Shown here one piece after another: positions 17,189-24,341 of a stretch of DNA of 64,000 bases. How positions within the stretch are numbered: the stretch's first letter is position 1; each line of letters begins with the position of its first letter. The DNA is taken from contig CAWHHZ010000004.1 in NCBI GenBank assembly GCA_963829355.1, positions 1-64,000 on the forward strand, read 5' to 3'. The translations under genes were made by a program, and so were the position numbers. Below the pieces are notes generated by a model, which was not told the origin of the DNA, made no database searches, and worked only from the letters and a program-made list of their open reading frames with translations. Origin of the DNA: CAWHHZ01 sp963829355. GTDB lineage: Bacteria; Acidobacteriota; Thermoanaerobaculia; Gp7-AA8; JAHWKK01.

Positions 17189-18263
17189 CTCGTAGCAGCA
17201 CTCCCGCCACGGGTTTCCCCACAAGAGGCCAGGTCGAAATTCGCATCAGCAGACGTTCGAACTTCATGGAGTAATCGCCCCGGAGGCTCACAAGATATTG
17301 TGAAAGCGCCTCGTATTCCGCGCTGACGTCCCGTTCCTGCTCACGATGCTCCTCGATCGTATCCTCGATGACCCTGAGCATCTCGGCGGATTGTGCCTCG
17401 ACAGATGAGCTCTGACGAATCGTGCGGCTCACTTCTGCCGCGTCATCCGGGTCGTACCGTGCGATCTGCGCCAGGACCTCATTCACGTCGATCGCCGTCT
17501 GCAGCGTTCTTCTTCCAAAATTCAGTGGTCGAAGACGGTCGATGTCAGCAGTGGTGACGAGGCCACCCATTCGCGTAGTACCGGCAAGAATCACCGCGGT
17601 GCCCGAAGCCATTGCTTCGATCGCGCACCGAGCCCGGGCAAAGACGAGATCGTATTGCGGCAGCAGAGTCTCCGGATTTGACTCGATCCGGCCGCCCCGG
17701 CCCACCAGATCGATCTCGATCCCGCTTCTCCGGCACGCCTCGCGGATTACGTCGATCCCGGGACTTCTGGCGAACTGATTGCCGAAAAGAAGCGCGCGTT
17801 TCGGCTGGGCCGGAAGGGGAGGGCGAGGCTTGAACCGCTCGAGATCGACAGCGTTGAGGACTGTCTCGACCTGTGAGGGGTCGATACCGTGATTCGAGAC
17901 CAGAGCGTTGCGAGTGAGTCCGTCCACGGCGACGTATCTGTAAATTCGCGGGAACCGCGGGACGACGGGAGCGTCGAACGAGTGCAGCGTAAAGATACCG
18001 GGACACTCCGGAAATCTCAGGAGCGAGTTCATCATCTCCAGATGGTGGCAGCCGATGATCACGTCGGGAGCCTCAGAGATGGTGGAGAGGCTCGAGGTAA
18101 CGGGAATCGACCAGCCTCGTATCTCGGTGGCGACCTGGCCGAGGCTGGGACTGTAGGCGAGCGGATCGATACCCTGCTGAAGAAGACCGACCGCGAGATC
18201 CCGGACGAATAGTTGAACTCCTCCGCGACGGCTGAGATCGAAGGCCGTGATCAGGACGCGCAA
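17166..18263 (-). CDS. GT4-type glycosyltransferase
   Basis: A 365-residue GT-B protein. The N-terminus MRVLITAFDLSRRGGVQLFVRDLA is the usual acceptor-side start of family 4. The nucleotide-sugar side has RALLFGNQFARSPGID (about 165-180) and VFARARCAIEAMASGTAVI (about 212-230), where E219 begins the acidic donor-binding segment. A C-terminal helical extension of about 70 residues is Glu/Arg-rich. It overlaps the upstream PIG-L-like gene by 13 bases, so the two are probably co-translated; together they look like a glycan assembly/deacetylation pair. The sugar and acceptor are unknown. Confidence 0.8.
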   Translation of the reverse strand: MRVLITAFDLSRRGGVQLFVRDLAVGLLQQGIDPLAYSPSLGQVATEIRGWSIPVTSSLSTISEAPDVIIGCHHLEMMNSLLRFPECPGIFTLHSFDAPVVPRFPRIYRYVAVDGLTRNALVSNHGIDPSQVETVLNAVDLERFKPRPPLPAQPKRALLFGNQFARSPGIDVIREACRRSGIEIDLVGRGGRIESNPETLLPQYDLVFARARCAIEAMASGTAVILAGTTRMGGLVTTADIDRLRPLNFGRRTLQTAIDVNEVLAQIARYDPDDAAEVSRTIRQSSSVEAQSAEMLRVIEDTIEEHREQERDVSAEYEALSQYLVSLRGDYSMKFERLLMRISTWPLVGKPVAGVLLRVTRSLLR

Positions 18264-19123
18264 ATCTTTCCGCTCTCGATCTGTCGATCGACGTGCTGCC
18301 GGAGCAGCGACTCCACCGGATGCAGATGAGTCTCGTAGCGGATTGCTTCCTTGTAGCGGCCTCGTGCAACGAGCATCTCTCCGTAGAGCTCGTAGACGCG
18401 AGAGGACGACATTGGCCGGGAGTCCACTACGGAGCGCAGAAGTTCAAATCTATAGGACTCGGCGCTGAGTCCCTGGAGGCGCGTGTCGAGCTCACGGCTC
18501 AGCTCCGGAGACGGAATCAGGGCCGCGGTAGAGCCCTGGAGTGCTGCCTGAACCTCGGCATGGAGCTCGGCGTACATCTCGGCCCGTTCGAGCTTGCGGC
18601 GATACGTGGCGTCGTCGAGCTCGAGAGTGAAGGAATCGCTCCCGGCGGACGAAACGGCGACGGGATGGGGGGCGAACAGCAAAAAGTCGAAATTGCGCAG
18701 CTCCGCCCCCGTCTTTGCTGCCGCGAGCCTCACCGCCTCGTTGACGACGCTGCGCCAGATGTCGTGGACGGGGTTCCATCCTTCCGCTGCGTCGCCGACT
18801 ACGGTGTCGATTTCGAGCGTCGCGAGCAGGTCGGCGACTTCTTCCATGACGCCGACGAACAGCTCGGCATCGCCACTCAGGAGAGCCTCATAAATCTGCT
18901 TGTCCGTATACCGACCGTAGAAGGAAGTCGGCTTCGCGCCCATTGGCTCGAGACAGCCCGTCGTCGAGTCGACACGGGATTGCCCGGTCGCTCCCGACCC
19001 GTCGGTGAGGATGATCACGTGGGGGGAGAGCTTCTCGAGGAAGCCGTGAATGACGAGCTCATGCCCCGGGTGAGCGACGAGCAGTGCGCATCGGGCTCCT
19101 GGATGGTTGGCACTCTTCTGCAT
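18251..19123 (-). CDS. PIG-L-like deacetylase family protein with altered metal motif
   Basis: About 290 residues from ATG 19123, chosen because GGAG lies six bases upstream; an in-frame ATG at 19153 would add ten residues. The first motif is LLVAHPGHEL, in the place of the family's AHPDDE zinc-binding motif, so Asp-Asp is replaced by Gly-His. The third region EGWNPVHD (about 125-132) supplies the usual His. PIG-L enzymes remove N-acetyl from GlcNAc-type substrates. With Asp lost, metal binding may be changed or absent, so the catalytic role is uncertain. A C-terminal part of about 110 residues is helical. It precedes a GT4 glycosyltransferase in the same operon. Family assignment is moderate, activity is open. 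Confidence 0.6.
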   Translation of the reverse strand: MQKSANHPGARCALLVAHPGHELVIHGFLEKLSPHVIILTDGSGATGQSRVDSTTGCLEPMGAKPTSFYGRYTDKQIYEALLSGDAELFVGVMEEVADLLATLEIDTVVGDAAEGWNPVHDIWRSVVNEAVRLAAAKTGAELRNFDFLLFAPHPVAVSSAGSDSFTLELDDATYRRKLERAEMYAELHAEVQAALQGSTAALIPSPELSRELDTRLQGLSAESYRFELLRSVVDSRPMSSSRVYELYGEMLVARGRYKEAIRYETHLHPVESLLRQHVDRQIESGKICAS

Positions 19124-19192
19124 TCGAAACTCCAAATCCTGAAAATACGTCATGTTACCCGATCCTCGAACAGATGCGAACCTTCGAGTCGT

Positions 19193-19663
19193 TCAGAGTG
19201 CTTCGAGAGTCTCACGGGCTCCGAAGACGGGAATTCCGTAGCGAAGGAGGGTGACGAAATCGCGACGGTTTTCGGTCACGACCGCGCCGGCTTTCGAGTG
19301 TCGCGCGATCTCAGCGATGTGAGCGTCGTAAATCTTTCCACCCGCGATGCCGTCGTGCGGGAGTGATTCGACGAATGTCTTTCGGCTGCGTGATGGGAGG
19401 TCCCTGATTGAAAAGCGTCCGAGGATCTCCTCGAGAACGAGGAGCGCGGCGTCGGACGGCATCAGCCGGTACTCTTCAGGAAGCCGGGTCGCGACGGAGT
19501 AGAGCTCGAGACAGCAGTGCCAGGCAGTGAGGGGTTTGGAGCCTGCGGAAGCGACCTCATCCATCAGACTCTGTGCCGCGACACTCTGATCACCGAAGTC
19601 GATGATCCCGGCGAGCAGCACACTGGTGTCGAAGAAGAGGTCGGTGAGCTTCAGTCTGGCCAT
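19193..19663 (-). CDS. PIN-domain toxin, VapC-like
   Basis: A 156-residue PIN nuclease. Acidic residues expected for the metal site are visible: Asp13 in FFDTSVLLAG, Glu53 in LELYSVATRLP, Asp113 in KIYDAHIAEIA, and a late TENRRDF Asp. VapC proteins cut tRNA or rRNA and are held inactive by a partner antitoxin. The upstream antitoxin gene overlaps it by 13 bases, as is usual for type II systems. Confidence 0.9.
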   Translation of the reverse strand: MARLKLTDLFFDTSVLLAGIIDFGDQSVAAQSLMDEVASAGSKPLTAWHCCLELYSVATRLPEEYRLMPSDAALLVLEEILGRFSIRDLPSRSRKTFVESLPHDGIAGGKIYDAHIAEIARHSKAGAVVTENRRDFVTLLRYGIPVFGARETLEAL

Positions 19664-19908
19664 CGCTCGCGCTCCGCTGCAACGAGCTTTGCAATATCGA
19701 TCTCCGGCGCTTTTCCGGCGCCCATGGCTGGCCGCGCCACGAGCCGTCCCCGCACGCGTTCGAGTTTCGGTGATGCGACGGCCCGCTCTATCCGGATGGA
19801 GAAGCCGTCGTGCACGATGTCTATCTCGGTTCCCGCGGTCAGACCCGCTCGTTCACGAATCTCTTTCGGAATCACGATCCGGCCTGCCTGGTCGATGGTA
19901 GTGGTCAT
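19651..19908 (-). CDS. AbrB/SpoVT-domain antitoxin, VapB-like
   Basis: An 85-residue protein starting MTTTIDQAGRIVIPKEIRER, the swapped-hairpin AbrB DNA-binding fold. The C-terminal half (KAPEIDIAKLVAAERERW) would wrap the toxin's active site. It lies first in a two-gene operon with the PIN toxin and would repress it through the dyad over its start codon. The long frame upstream crosses unrelated fragments and is not part of the gene. Confidence 0.9.
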   Translation of the reverse strand: MTTTIDQAGRIVIPKEIRERAGLTAGTEIDIVHDGFSIRIERAVASPKLERVRGRLVARPAMGAGKAPEIDIAKLVAAERERWPD

Positions 19909-19924
19909 GGTATGCAAGTACCAT
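19907..19924. promoter_or_regulatory. Candidate autoregulatory operator of the toxin-antitoxin pair
   Basis: Perfect arms ATGGTA (19907-19912) and TACCAT (19919-19924) flank TGCAAG and overlap the antitoxin start codon. AbrB-type antitoxins bind such dyads; binding here is inferred. Confidence 0.5.
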
Positions 19925-19970
19925 AAGCATGGCAGTAAAATTCCTTCTGTGTCCCCCAACGTTCGCTGAC

Positions 19971-20153
19971 AGATTCTCCGAATGTAAGGAGGCCGCCCAG
20001 CCAGTCGTCCTCCTCGAACGGTTCGGCTCTGAGCGAGGAGATGAGTATGTTCGGACGGAATCTTCGAACGTCGGGTGCTCCGCCGACGAGGTCGGCAACT
20101 CCTTCGACCGAGGCTTTTGTGATGAGCGATCTGCTCGTCACTCTGATCGTCAC
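19971..20153 (-). pseudogene. MOSC-domain fragment
   Basis: About 61 residues resemble the middle of a MOSC domain: RSLITKASVEGVADLVG, PDVRRFRPNILI, EPFEEDDWLGGLL. The Cys-bearing C-terminal half of the domain is missing and the N-terminal part is absent, so this is a decayed piece. It sits just upstream of the toxin-antitoxin operon. Confidence 0.5.
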
Positions 20154-20253
20154 CGGTTCGGTGGTTGCTCACGGCCTCACTGCACCGGTCTTCGTCCGTC
20201 TCTATGGCGGGCATCATCCGGATGAGGGAGTCTCCTCGGATGAAGCAACTTGA
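20122..20253 (+). pseudogene. Possible antiporter C-terminal fragment
   Basis: The frame from 20122 reads LLVTLIVTGSVVAHGLTAP and then FVRLYGG. The HGLTA motif is the usual end of NhaP-like antiporters. Only about 43 residues remain and no upstream part is present. It overlaps the MOSC fragment on the other strand. Confidence 0.35.
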
Positions 20254-20281
20254 TCTGCGATAATGCTCGCGAATCACTCCG

Positions 20282-20365
20282 ATGACAATTCAGAAGGGGA
20301 TGCTCCTCGGGCCGTACGAGATCGTCGCGCCGATTGGCGCGGGCGGGACATCAGTGGAATCGTGA
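20282..20365 (+). pseudogene. N-terminal fragment of a Ser/Thr kinase gene
   Basis: A 27-codon frame reads MTIQKGMLLGPYEIVAPIGAGG before it diverges and stops. This is the P-loop start of PknB-type kinases, close to the start of the intact kinase at 34443. Nothing of the rest of a kinase follows within the next kilobase, so it is a truncated remnant. Bases 20366-20477 hold no gene I can support. Confidence 0.55.
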
Positions 20366-20477
20366 CACTGCCCGAGCACTGCCGTTCGGAGATGCGGACC
20401 GGAGCCTGTACTATGCTCCGCTTGCCGGGCACGTGTGGCGATGGGCGTCCCCCGTGATGATGATGCGAGGAGTGAAG

Positions 20478-20927
20478 ATGAGAGCAGGTAGATGGATTCT
20501 TGCGGCGATGATGTGCAGTTCACTGGCGATTCCGTCGTGGGCGGCAGACGGGCCGGGTGAGGTCGGCGAGGCCTTCATCGAGGCGTTCAAGGCAGAAGAC
20601 GGCGCAGCAATCGGCGAGCTCTATGCGGATGATGCGGTGTCGTATGCGCTCGACACGATGGTTGTGAGGGGCCGCGATGCAATCCAGAAGTCATGGGAGG
20701 CATTCTTCGAACAGTTCGACGTCGTGGACCTGACATTCTCTGATGATCACTATGAGACGTGCGGCGACCTTTCATCGGCATGGGGAACGTTCCGCGTCGT
20801 CGCCGTTCCGGCAGGAGGGGGCGACGAGATCACCATGGAAGGTCGTTTCACTGATGTTTCAAAAAAGATCGATGGCCAGTGGCGCTACATCATGGATCAC
20901 GCTTCGCTCGCGCCGCCCGCCGAGTAG
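20478..20927 (+). CDS. Exported SnoaL-like/DUF4440 nuclear transport factor 2-fold protein
   Basis: About 149 residues from ATG 20478, chosen because GAGGAG lies five bases upstream. A signal peptide (RWILAAMMCSSLAIPSWAA) precedes an NTF2-fold domain: VGEAFIEAFKAEDGAAIGELYADDAV, then VVRGRDAIQKSW and a C-terminal DGQWRYIMDHAS. DUF4440/SnoaL-like proteins are small cone-shaped proteins with ketosteroid-isomerase folds; some are enzymes, most are unassigned. The exported form suggests a periplasmic role, and nothing in the context narrows it. Confidence 0.8.
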   Translation: MRAGRWILAAMMCSSLAIPSWAADGPGEVGEAFIEAFKAEDGAAIGELYADDAVSYALDTMVVRGRDAIQKSWEAFFEQFDVVDLTFSDDHYETCGDLSSAWGTFRVVAVPAGGGDEITMEGRFTDVSKKIDGQWRYIMDHASLAPPAE

Positions 20928-21030
20928 CGGGAGTCAATCGCGCTTCCATCGATAGCTCACCAACTCCCGGAAGGGGCAGCTCGCGCGGCGATGCACGGGC
21001 TGCCCGCATCACCACGCTGGATACTCGACC

Positions 21031-22278
21031 ATGTCCGTTTTTTCGATCATCGCGATTCTCGTCACCCTTGCGGCTCTGTTCAGCTGGGTCAATCATCGGT
21101 TCATCCGTTTGCCGGTGACGATCGGTGTGATGCTGATCGCAATGGCGTTCTCGATCGGGCTGATCGTGCTCGGCTGGTTCGGATTCGAGATGACGGCATA
21201 CGCCGAGTCGATTCTCGGGTCGATCGAGTTCGACGAGACCCTGCTCCAGGGCATGCTCAGCTTTCTCCTGTTCGCGGGAGCGCTGCACATCAACCTCGAC
21301 GATCTGGCGCAACAGAAGTGGGTGATCGCGATTCTCGCCACCGCAGGACTTCTGATCTCGACCGTGCTGGTCGGAATCGGGACCTGGTACGCGATGGGGG
21401 CCGCCGGGATCCCTCTGGGCTTTTCGTTCTGCCTGCTGTTTGGCGCACTCATCTCTCCGACGGATCCGATCGCCGTCCTCGGGATACTCAAGCAGATCGG
21501 AGCGCCGAAAGCGATCGAGACGAAGATCGCGGGCGAGTCACTCTTCAACGACGGCGTGGCCGTCGTCGTCTTCATCGTTCTGCTGGAGATTGCAACGGAG
21601 GGGGCGGAGATCTCGCTCTCGCACATCGGGATGCTCTTTCTCGAGGAGGCCGTCGGCGGGGTGATCTTCGGTCTCGCAATCGGCTATGTCGCCTATCGGA
21701 TGTTGCGGAGCGTCGACAACTATCAGGTCGAGGTCCTGATCACGCTCGCCCTCGTCACCGGCGGTTACGCGGCGGCATCCCATATCCATGTCTCGGGTCC
21801 GATCGCGATCGTGGTCGCCGGGCTGATGGTTGGAAACCATGGGCGGCTGTTCGCGATGAGCGATACGACGCGCGAGCATCTGGATATGTTCTGGGAGCTG
21901 ATCGACGAGATCCTCAATGCGGTCCTGTTCGTGCTGATCGGTCTCGAGATTCTGATCCTGCAGTTCCCCGGGAACTACCTGGCTGCCGGAGCTCTGGTGA
22001 TTCCGATCGTGCTTGCAGCGCGCCTGATCTCGGTCGGCATCCCCGTGAGTCTCATGAAGTGGTTCCGTGAATTCTCCCCGCGCTCGATCCGCATCCTGAC
22101 CTGGGGCGGCCTCCGCGGCGGGATATCGGTGGCGCTCGCGCTCTCGATCCCCGCTGGTCCGGAACGTGGCGTGATCGTGGCCATCACGTACGCGACAGTC
22201 GTATTCTCGATCACCGTCCAGGGATTGACCGTCGGCAGGCTGGTGAAGGGCGAGGGTGTTGCAGGCGGGGAGTCGTGA
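21031..22278 (+). CDS. CPA1 family Na+/H+ antiporter (NhaP-like)
   Basis: A 415-residue protein with about 12 hydrophobic segments from residue 1 on. Family hallmarks: SPTDPIAVLGIL (about 147-158), GESLFNDGVAVVVF (about 168-181, with the Asn-Asp ion-binding pair) and WGGLRGGISVALAL (about 350-363). It exchanges cytoplasmic Na+ (or K+) for H+ and helps pH and salt balance. It is complete, unlike the fragments at 4831-5096 and possibly 20122-20253. It stands alone, with the Met/His-rich gene convergent downstream. Confidence 0.93.
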   Translation: MSVFSIIAILVTLAALFSWVNHRFIRLPVTIGVMLIAMAFSIGLIVLGWFGFEMTAYAESILGSIEFDETLLQGMLSFLLFAGALHINLDDLAQQKWVIAILATAGLLISTVLVGIGTWYAMGAAGIPLGFSFCLLFGALISPTDPIAVLGILKQIGAPKAIETKIAGESLFNDGVAVVVFIVLLEIATEGAEISLSHIGMLFLEEAVGGVIFGLAIGYVAYRMLRSVDNYQVEVLITLALVTGGYAAASHIHVSGPIAIVVAGLMVGNHGRLFAMSDTTREHLDMFWELIDEILNAVLFVLIGLEILILQFPGNYLAAGALVIPIVLAARLISVGIPVSLMKWFREFSPRSIRILTWGGLRGGISVALALSIPAGPERGVIVAITYATVVFSITVQGLTVGRLVKGEGVAGGES

Positions 22279-22385
22279 CTCCTGCCGGGCGGAGGCCGGT
22301 AATCTCCAGCGAATGACATGCAGGCGATCGCCCCCTCCACGACCGTCGCCGGGGAGGGATCGCAGAGGGGACGGAGCTCGACTGG

Positions 22386-22808
22386 TCAGTGCGACGGTTC
22401 GGCTGATCCTTCCTCGTGCATCTTCATCATCGGGCATCCCGACATCCCCTCGGACTGCCCCTTCTGCATGTGCTCCATCATGTGCTGCATCATCGCCGGC
22501 TGCATCGACATCATGTTCTGGTGCATTTCATGGCGCTGCTCGACGAGAGCGGTGAGGACCGCAGCCATCTTCTCCGTTTTTGCCGCACCCTGTGCCGAGT
22601 TCATCTCCTGCACCAGGCTCATCAGATGCTCATCCATCGACTGCATCTTCTGTTTCATTCCCTCATGCATCTTCATCATGTCGCCGCAGCTCATCTCCAT
22701 CTCGTGGCCGGCCTTCATGCCGGCGTGTTCGTGAGCTTCGTTCATCTGTGCTGCGAGCGGCAAAGACGTGATCAGTGACAGCGCCAGAATCACGGTTGTT
22801 CTTTTCAT
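22386..22808 (-). CDS. Small exported Met/His-rich protein
   Basis: About 140 residues from ATG 22808. Signal peptide 1-20 (TVILALSLITSLPLAAQ) is followed by a helical mature part very rich in Met and His: HEHAGMKAGHEMEMSCGDMM, QRHEMHQNMMSMQPAMMQHM and CPMMKMHEEG. Met/His/Cys clusters of this kind are typical of periplasmic copper or silver binding proteins, but no exact family match comes to mind. No copper-export gene adjoins. A dyad GTGAAC-N8-GTTCAC lies about 70 bases upstream. Confidence 0.75.
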   Translation of the reverse strand: MKRTTVILALSLITSLPLAAQMNEAHEHAGMKAGHEMEMSCGDMMKMHEGMKQKMQSMDEHLMSLVQEMNSAQGAAKTEKMAAVLTALVEQRHEMHQNMMSMQPAMMQHMMEHMQKGQSEGMSGCPMMKMHEEGSAEPSH

Positions 22809-22876
22809 TTTCCAGTTCTCCAATCGATCCTGTCCGAAGTGTCTTCCGCGCAATTGCCGAAGGCCTCGGACGTCGC

Positions 22877-22896
22877 GTGAACGTGAATTCGTTCAC
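22877..22896. promoter_or_regulatory. Operator-like dyad upstream of the Met/His-rich gene
   Basis: GTGAAC and GTTCAC form perfect arms around GTGAATTC, and the pairing extends to seven bases per arm. Location suggests control of the gene at 22386-22808. No regulator is adjacent. Confidence 0.25.
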
Positions 22897-22985
22897 CACC
22901 TCACCTGATGCAACGGGTGCACCCATCCAATTGACGTCCCGGCTGCTGACGAGACACAGAAGCAATTGCCGGCACCCCGGCGGCG

Positions 22986-23067
22986 GAAGAAGGGGCAGGC
23001 CTTCGGCGGGGCGGGCTGGCGCGGGTCGGGGCCATCGCTTTGCTCGGCCGGGGCATGAATGACGTGT
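22986..23067. repeat. GC-rich dispersed repeat copy
   Basis: The stretch GGGGCAGGCCTTCGGCGGGG... CTTTGCTCGGCCGGGGCAT resembles a stretch at 62866-62948 (CTTGCTTCGCTCGGCCGGTGCAT). It lies in a 420-base gap (22809-23229) that otherwise holds no gene I can support. Confidence 0.45.
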
Positions 23068-23229
23068 GTTCGCATCTGTTGCGATTGATGCGACTGTCAC
23101 TCGGCTCTCGCAGAACCAGGGAGGAGCCGGATCGAGAGCAACGGAGTTAGACGCGCCGCTCTCCGCCGCCGCAGAAGATGGCTTTGAGGAATGCCGGTTA
23201 CGGCGTACCACATCGTACAATTGCGGGTT

Positions 23230-24341
23230 ATGCCAGCCTATCCATTTCCATTCGAACCAATCCGGCAGGATCTATACTCGCCGTTGGAGCTCCTGGCCGG
23301 CTTCGACCCCGAGCGGCCGGAGAGTTACCGCGAGACGCTCGACTTCCGGATCTACCAGCAGTACGTCGTCGCCGGGAAGTACGCGCCTCGCGACTATTTC
23401 CTCGCGATGATGCAGGCGCTCCACGACAACTCGATCCACTTTGCGGCGAAGGAGTTTCTGCTGGAGTCGTCTGCACGCGCAGTCGCGATCATGGGCGGGC
23501 ATCAGCTCCGCCGTGATGATCCGGTCTATGCCGATACCTCACGAATCTCGCGCGCTCTGACCCGGCGCGGATTCACGATGCTCAGCGGCGGAGGCCCGGA
23601 GCGATGGAGGCGACGCACCTCGGGGCGCTGCTCTCAAACGAGGCGGATCCGGCTCTCGATGCGGCGATCGAGCGACTCTCGACTCAGCCTTCGCTCCCGG
23701 CCGAGATCAGTGAAATGATCGGCGCGGACGGAGCGGTGAAGGATGAATTGATCCGTGGCGCCCACGCCTGGATTCTGCCCGCGTACGAGATCTTCTGCTC
23801 GACCACGAATCGGGGACGTAGCCTTGCCATCCCGACCTGGCTCTACGCGCACGAACCAGGGACGATTCTCGCCTCCCATATCGCGAAGTACTTTCAGAAC
23901 AGCATCCGCGAGGACAGCCTCCTCGCGATCGCCACTCACGGGGTGATCTTCGTGCGCGGGGGCGCAGGGACGCTCCAGGAGGTGTTCCAGGATGCTGCCC
24001 AGAATTACTACCGGATATTCGGTTCATTCAGTCCGATGGTTTTCCTCGGCGACGACTACTGGACGAAAGAGCGGCCTGTCCGCGCGCTGCTCGACTCGCT
24101 GTTTCTCCCGGAGGATACCGAGCGTTGTGTCCTGTTCACTGACGACATCGATGAGGTCATCGAATTCCTCGACAGACACAACGAGCCTGAAACACCCGCG
24201 GGGCGCCTGCACCATCGTCTGAATCCAATCGGAGTGATCGTCGCAACACGGCAGCAGACTGCTCGTCAGGGTGAGGTGACGAGCAGTCCGACGTTCGCAT
24301 CGCTGAGTTTGTTCCGGAACGGTTCCACCTCGGATTGGTAA
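23230..24341 (+). CDS. LOG family (lysine decarboxylase-like) protein, frameshifted
   Basis: Two frames together make one protein of about 370 residues. The first frame has SARAVAIMGGHQL and ISRALTRRGFTMLSGGGP; the second begins MEATHLGALL. Adding one base near 23597 gives the conserved GGGPGAMEA motif. Later, VRGGAGTLQEVF is the PGGxGTxxE motif. LOG proteins are phosphoribohydrolases acting on nucleotide 5'-monophosphates (cytokinin-activating enzymes in plants); bacterial members are often nucleotide-pool or stress enzymes. An N-terminal extension of about 80 residues (FPFEPIRQDLYSPLELLAGF) is unusual for the short LOG proteins. ATG 23191 is an alternative start. The 3' end overlaps the Asp-box gene by 76 bases. 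Confidence 0.75.

Noticed and set aside
20334..20477. Upstream extension of the SnoaL-like gene
   Set aside because: The ATG at 20478 has a good ribosome site and begins the signal peptide; the upstream codons belong to the decayed kinase region.
22416..22778. A His-rich frame opposite the Met/His-rich gene
   Set aside because: It is the reverse complement of Met codons (CAT as His). The minus strand has the signal peptide.
23191..24341. Programmed frameshift in the LOG gene
   Set aside because: No slippery heptamer or pseudoknot is evident and five other genes have similar breaks, so an error is simpler.
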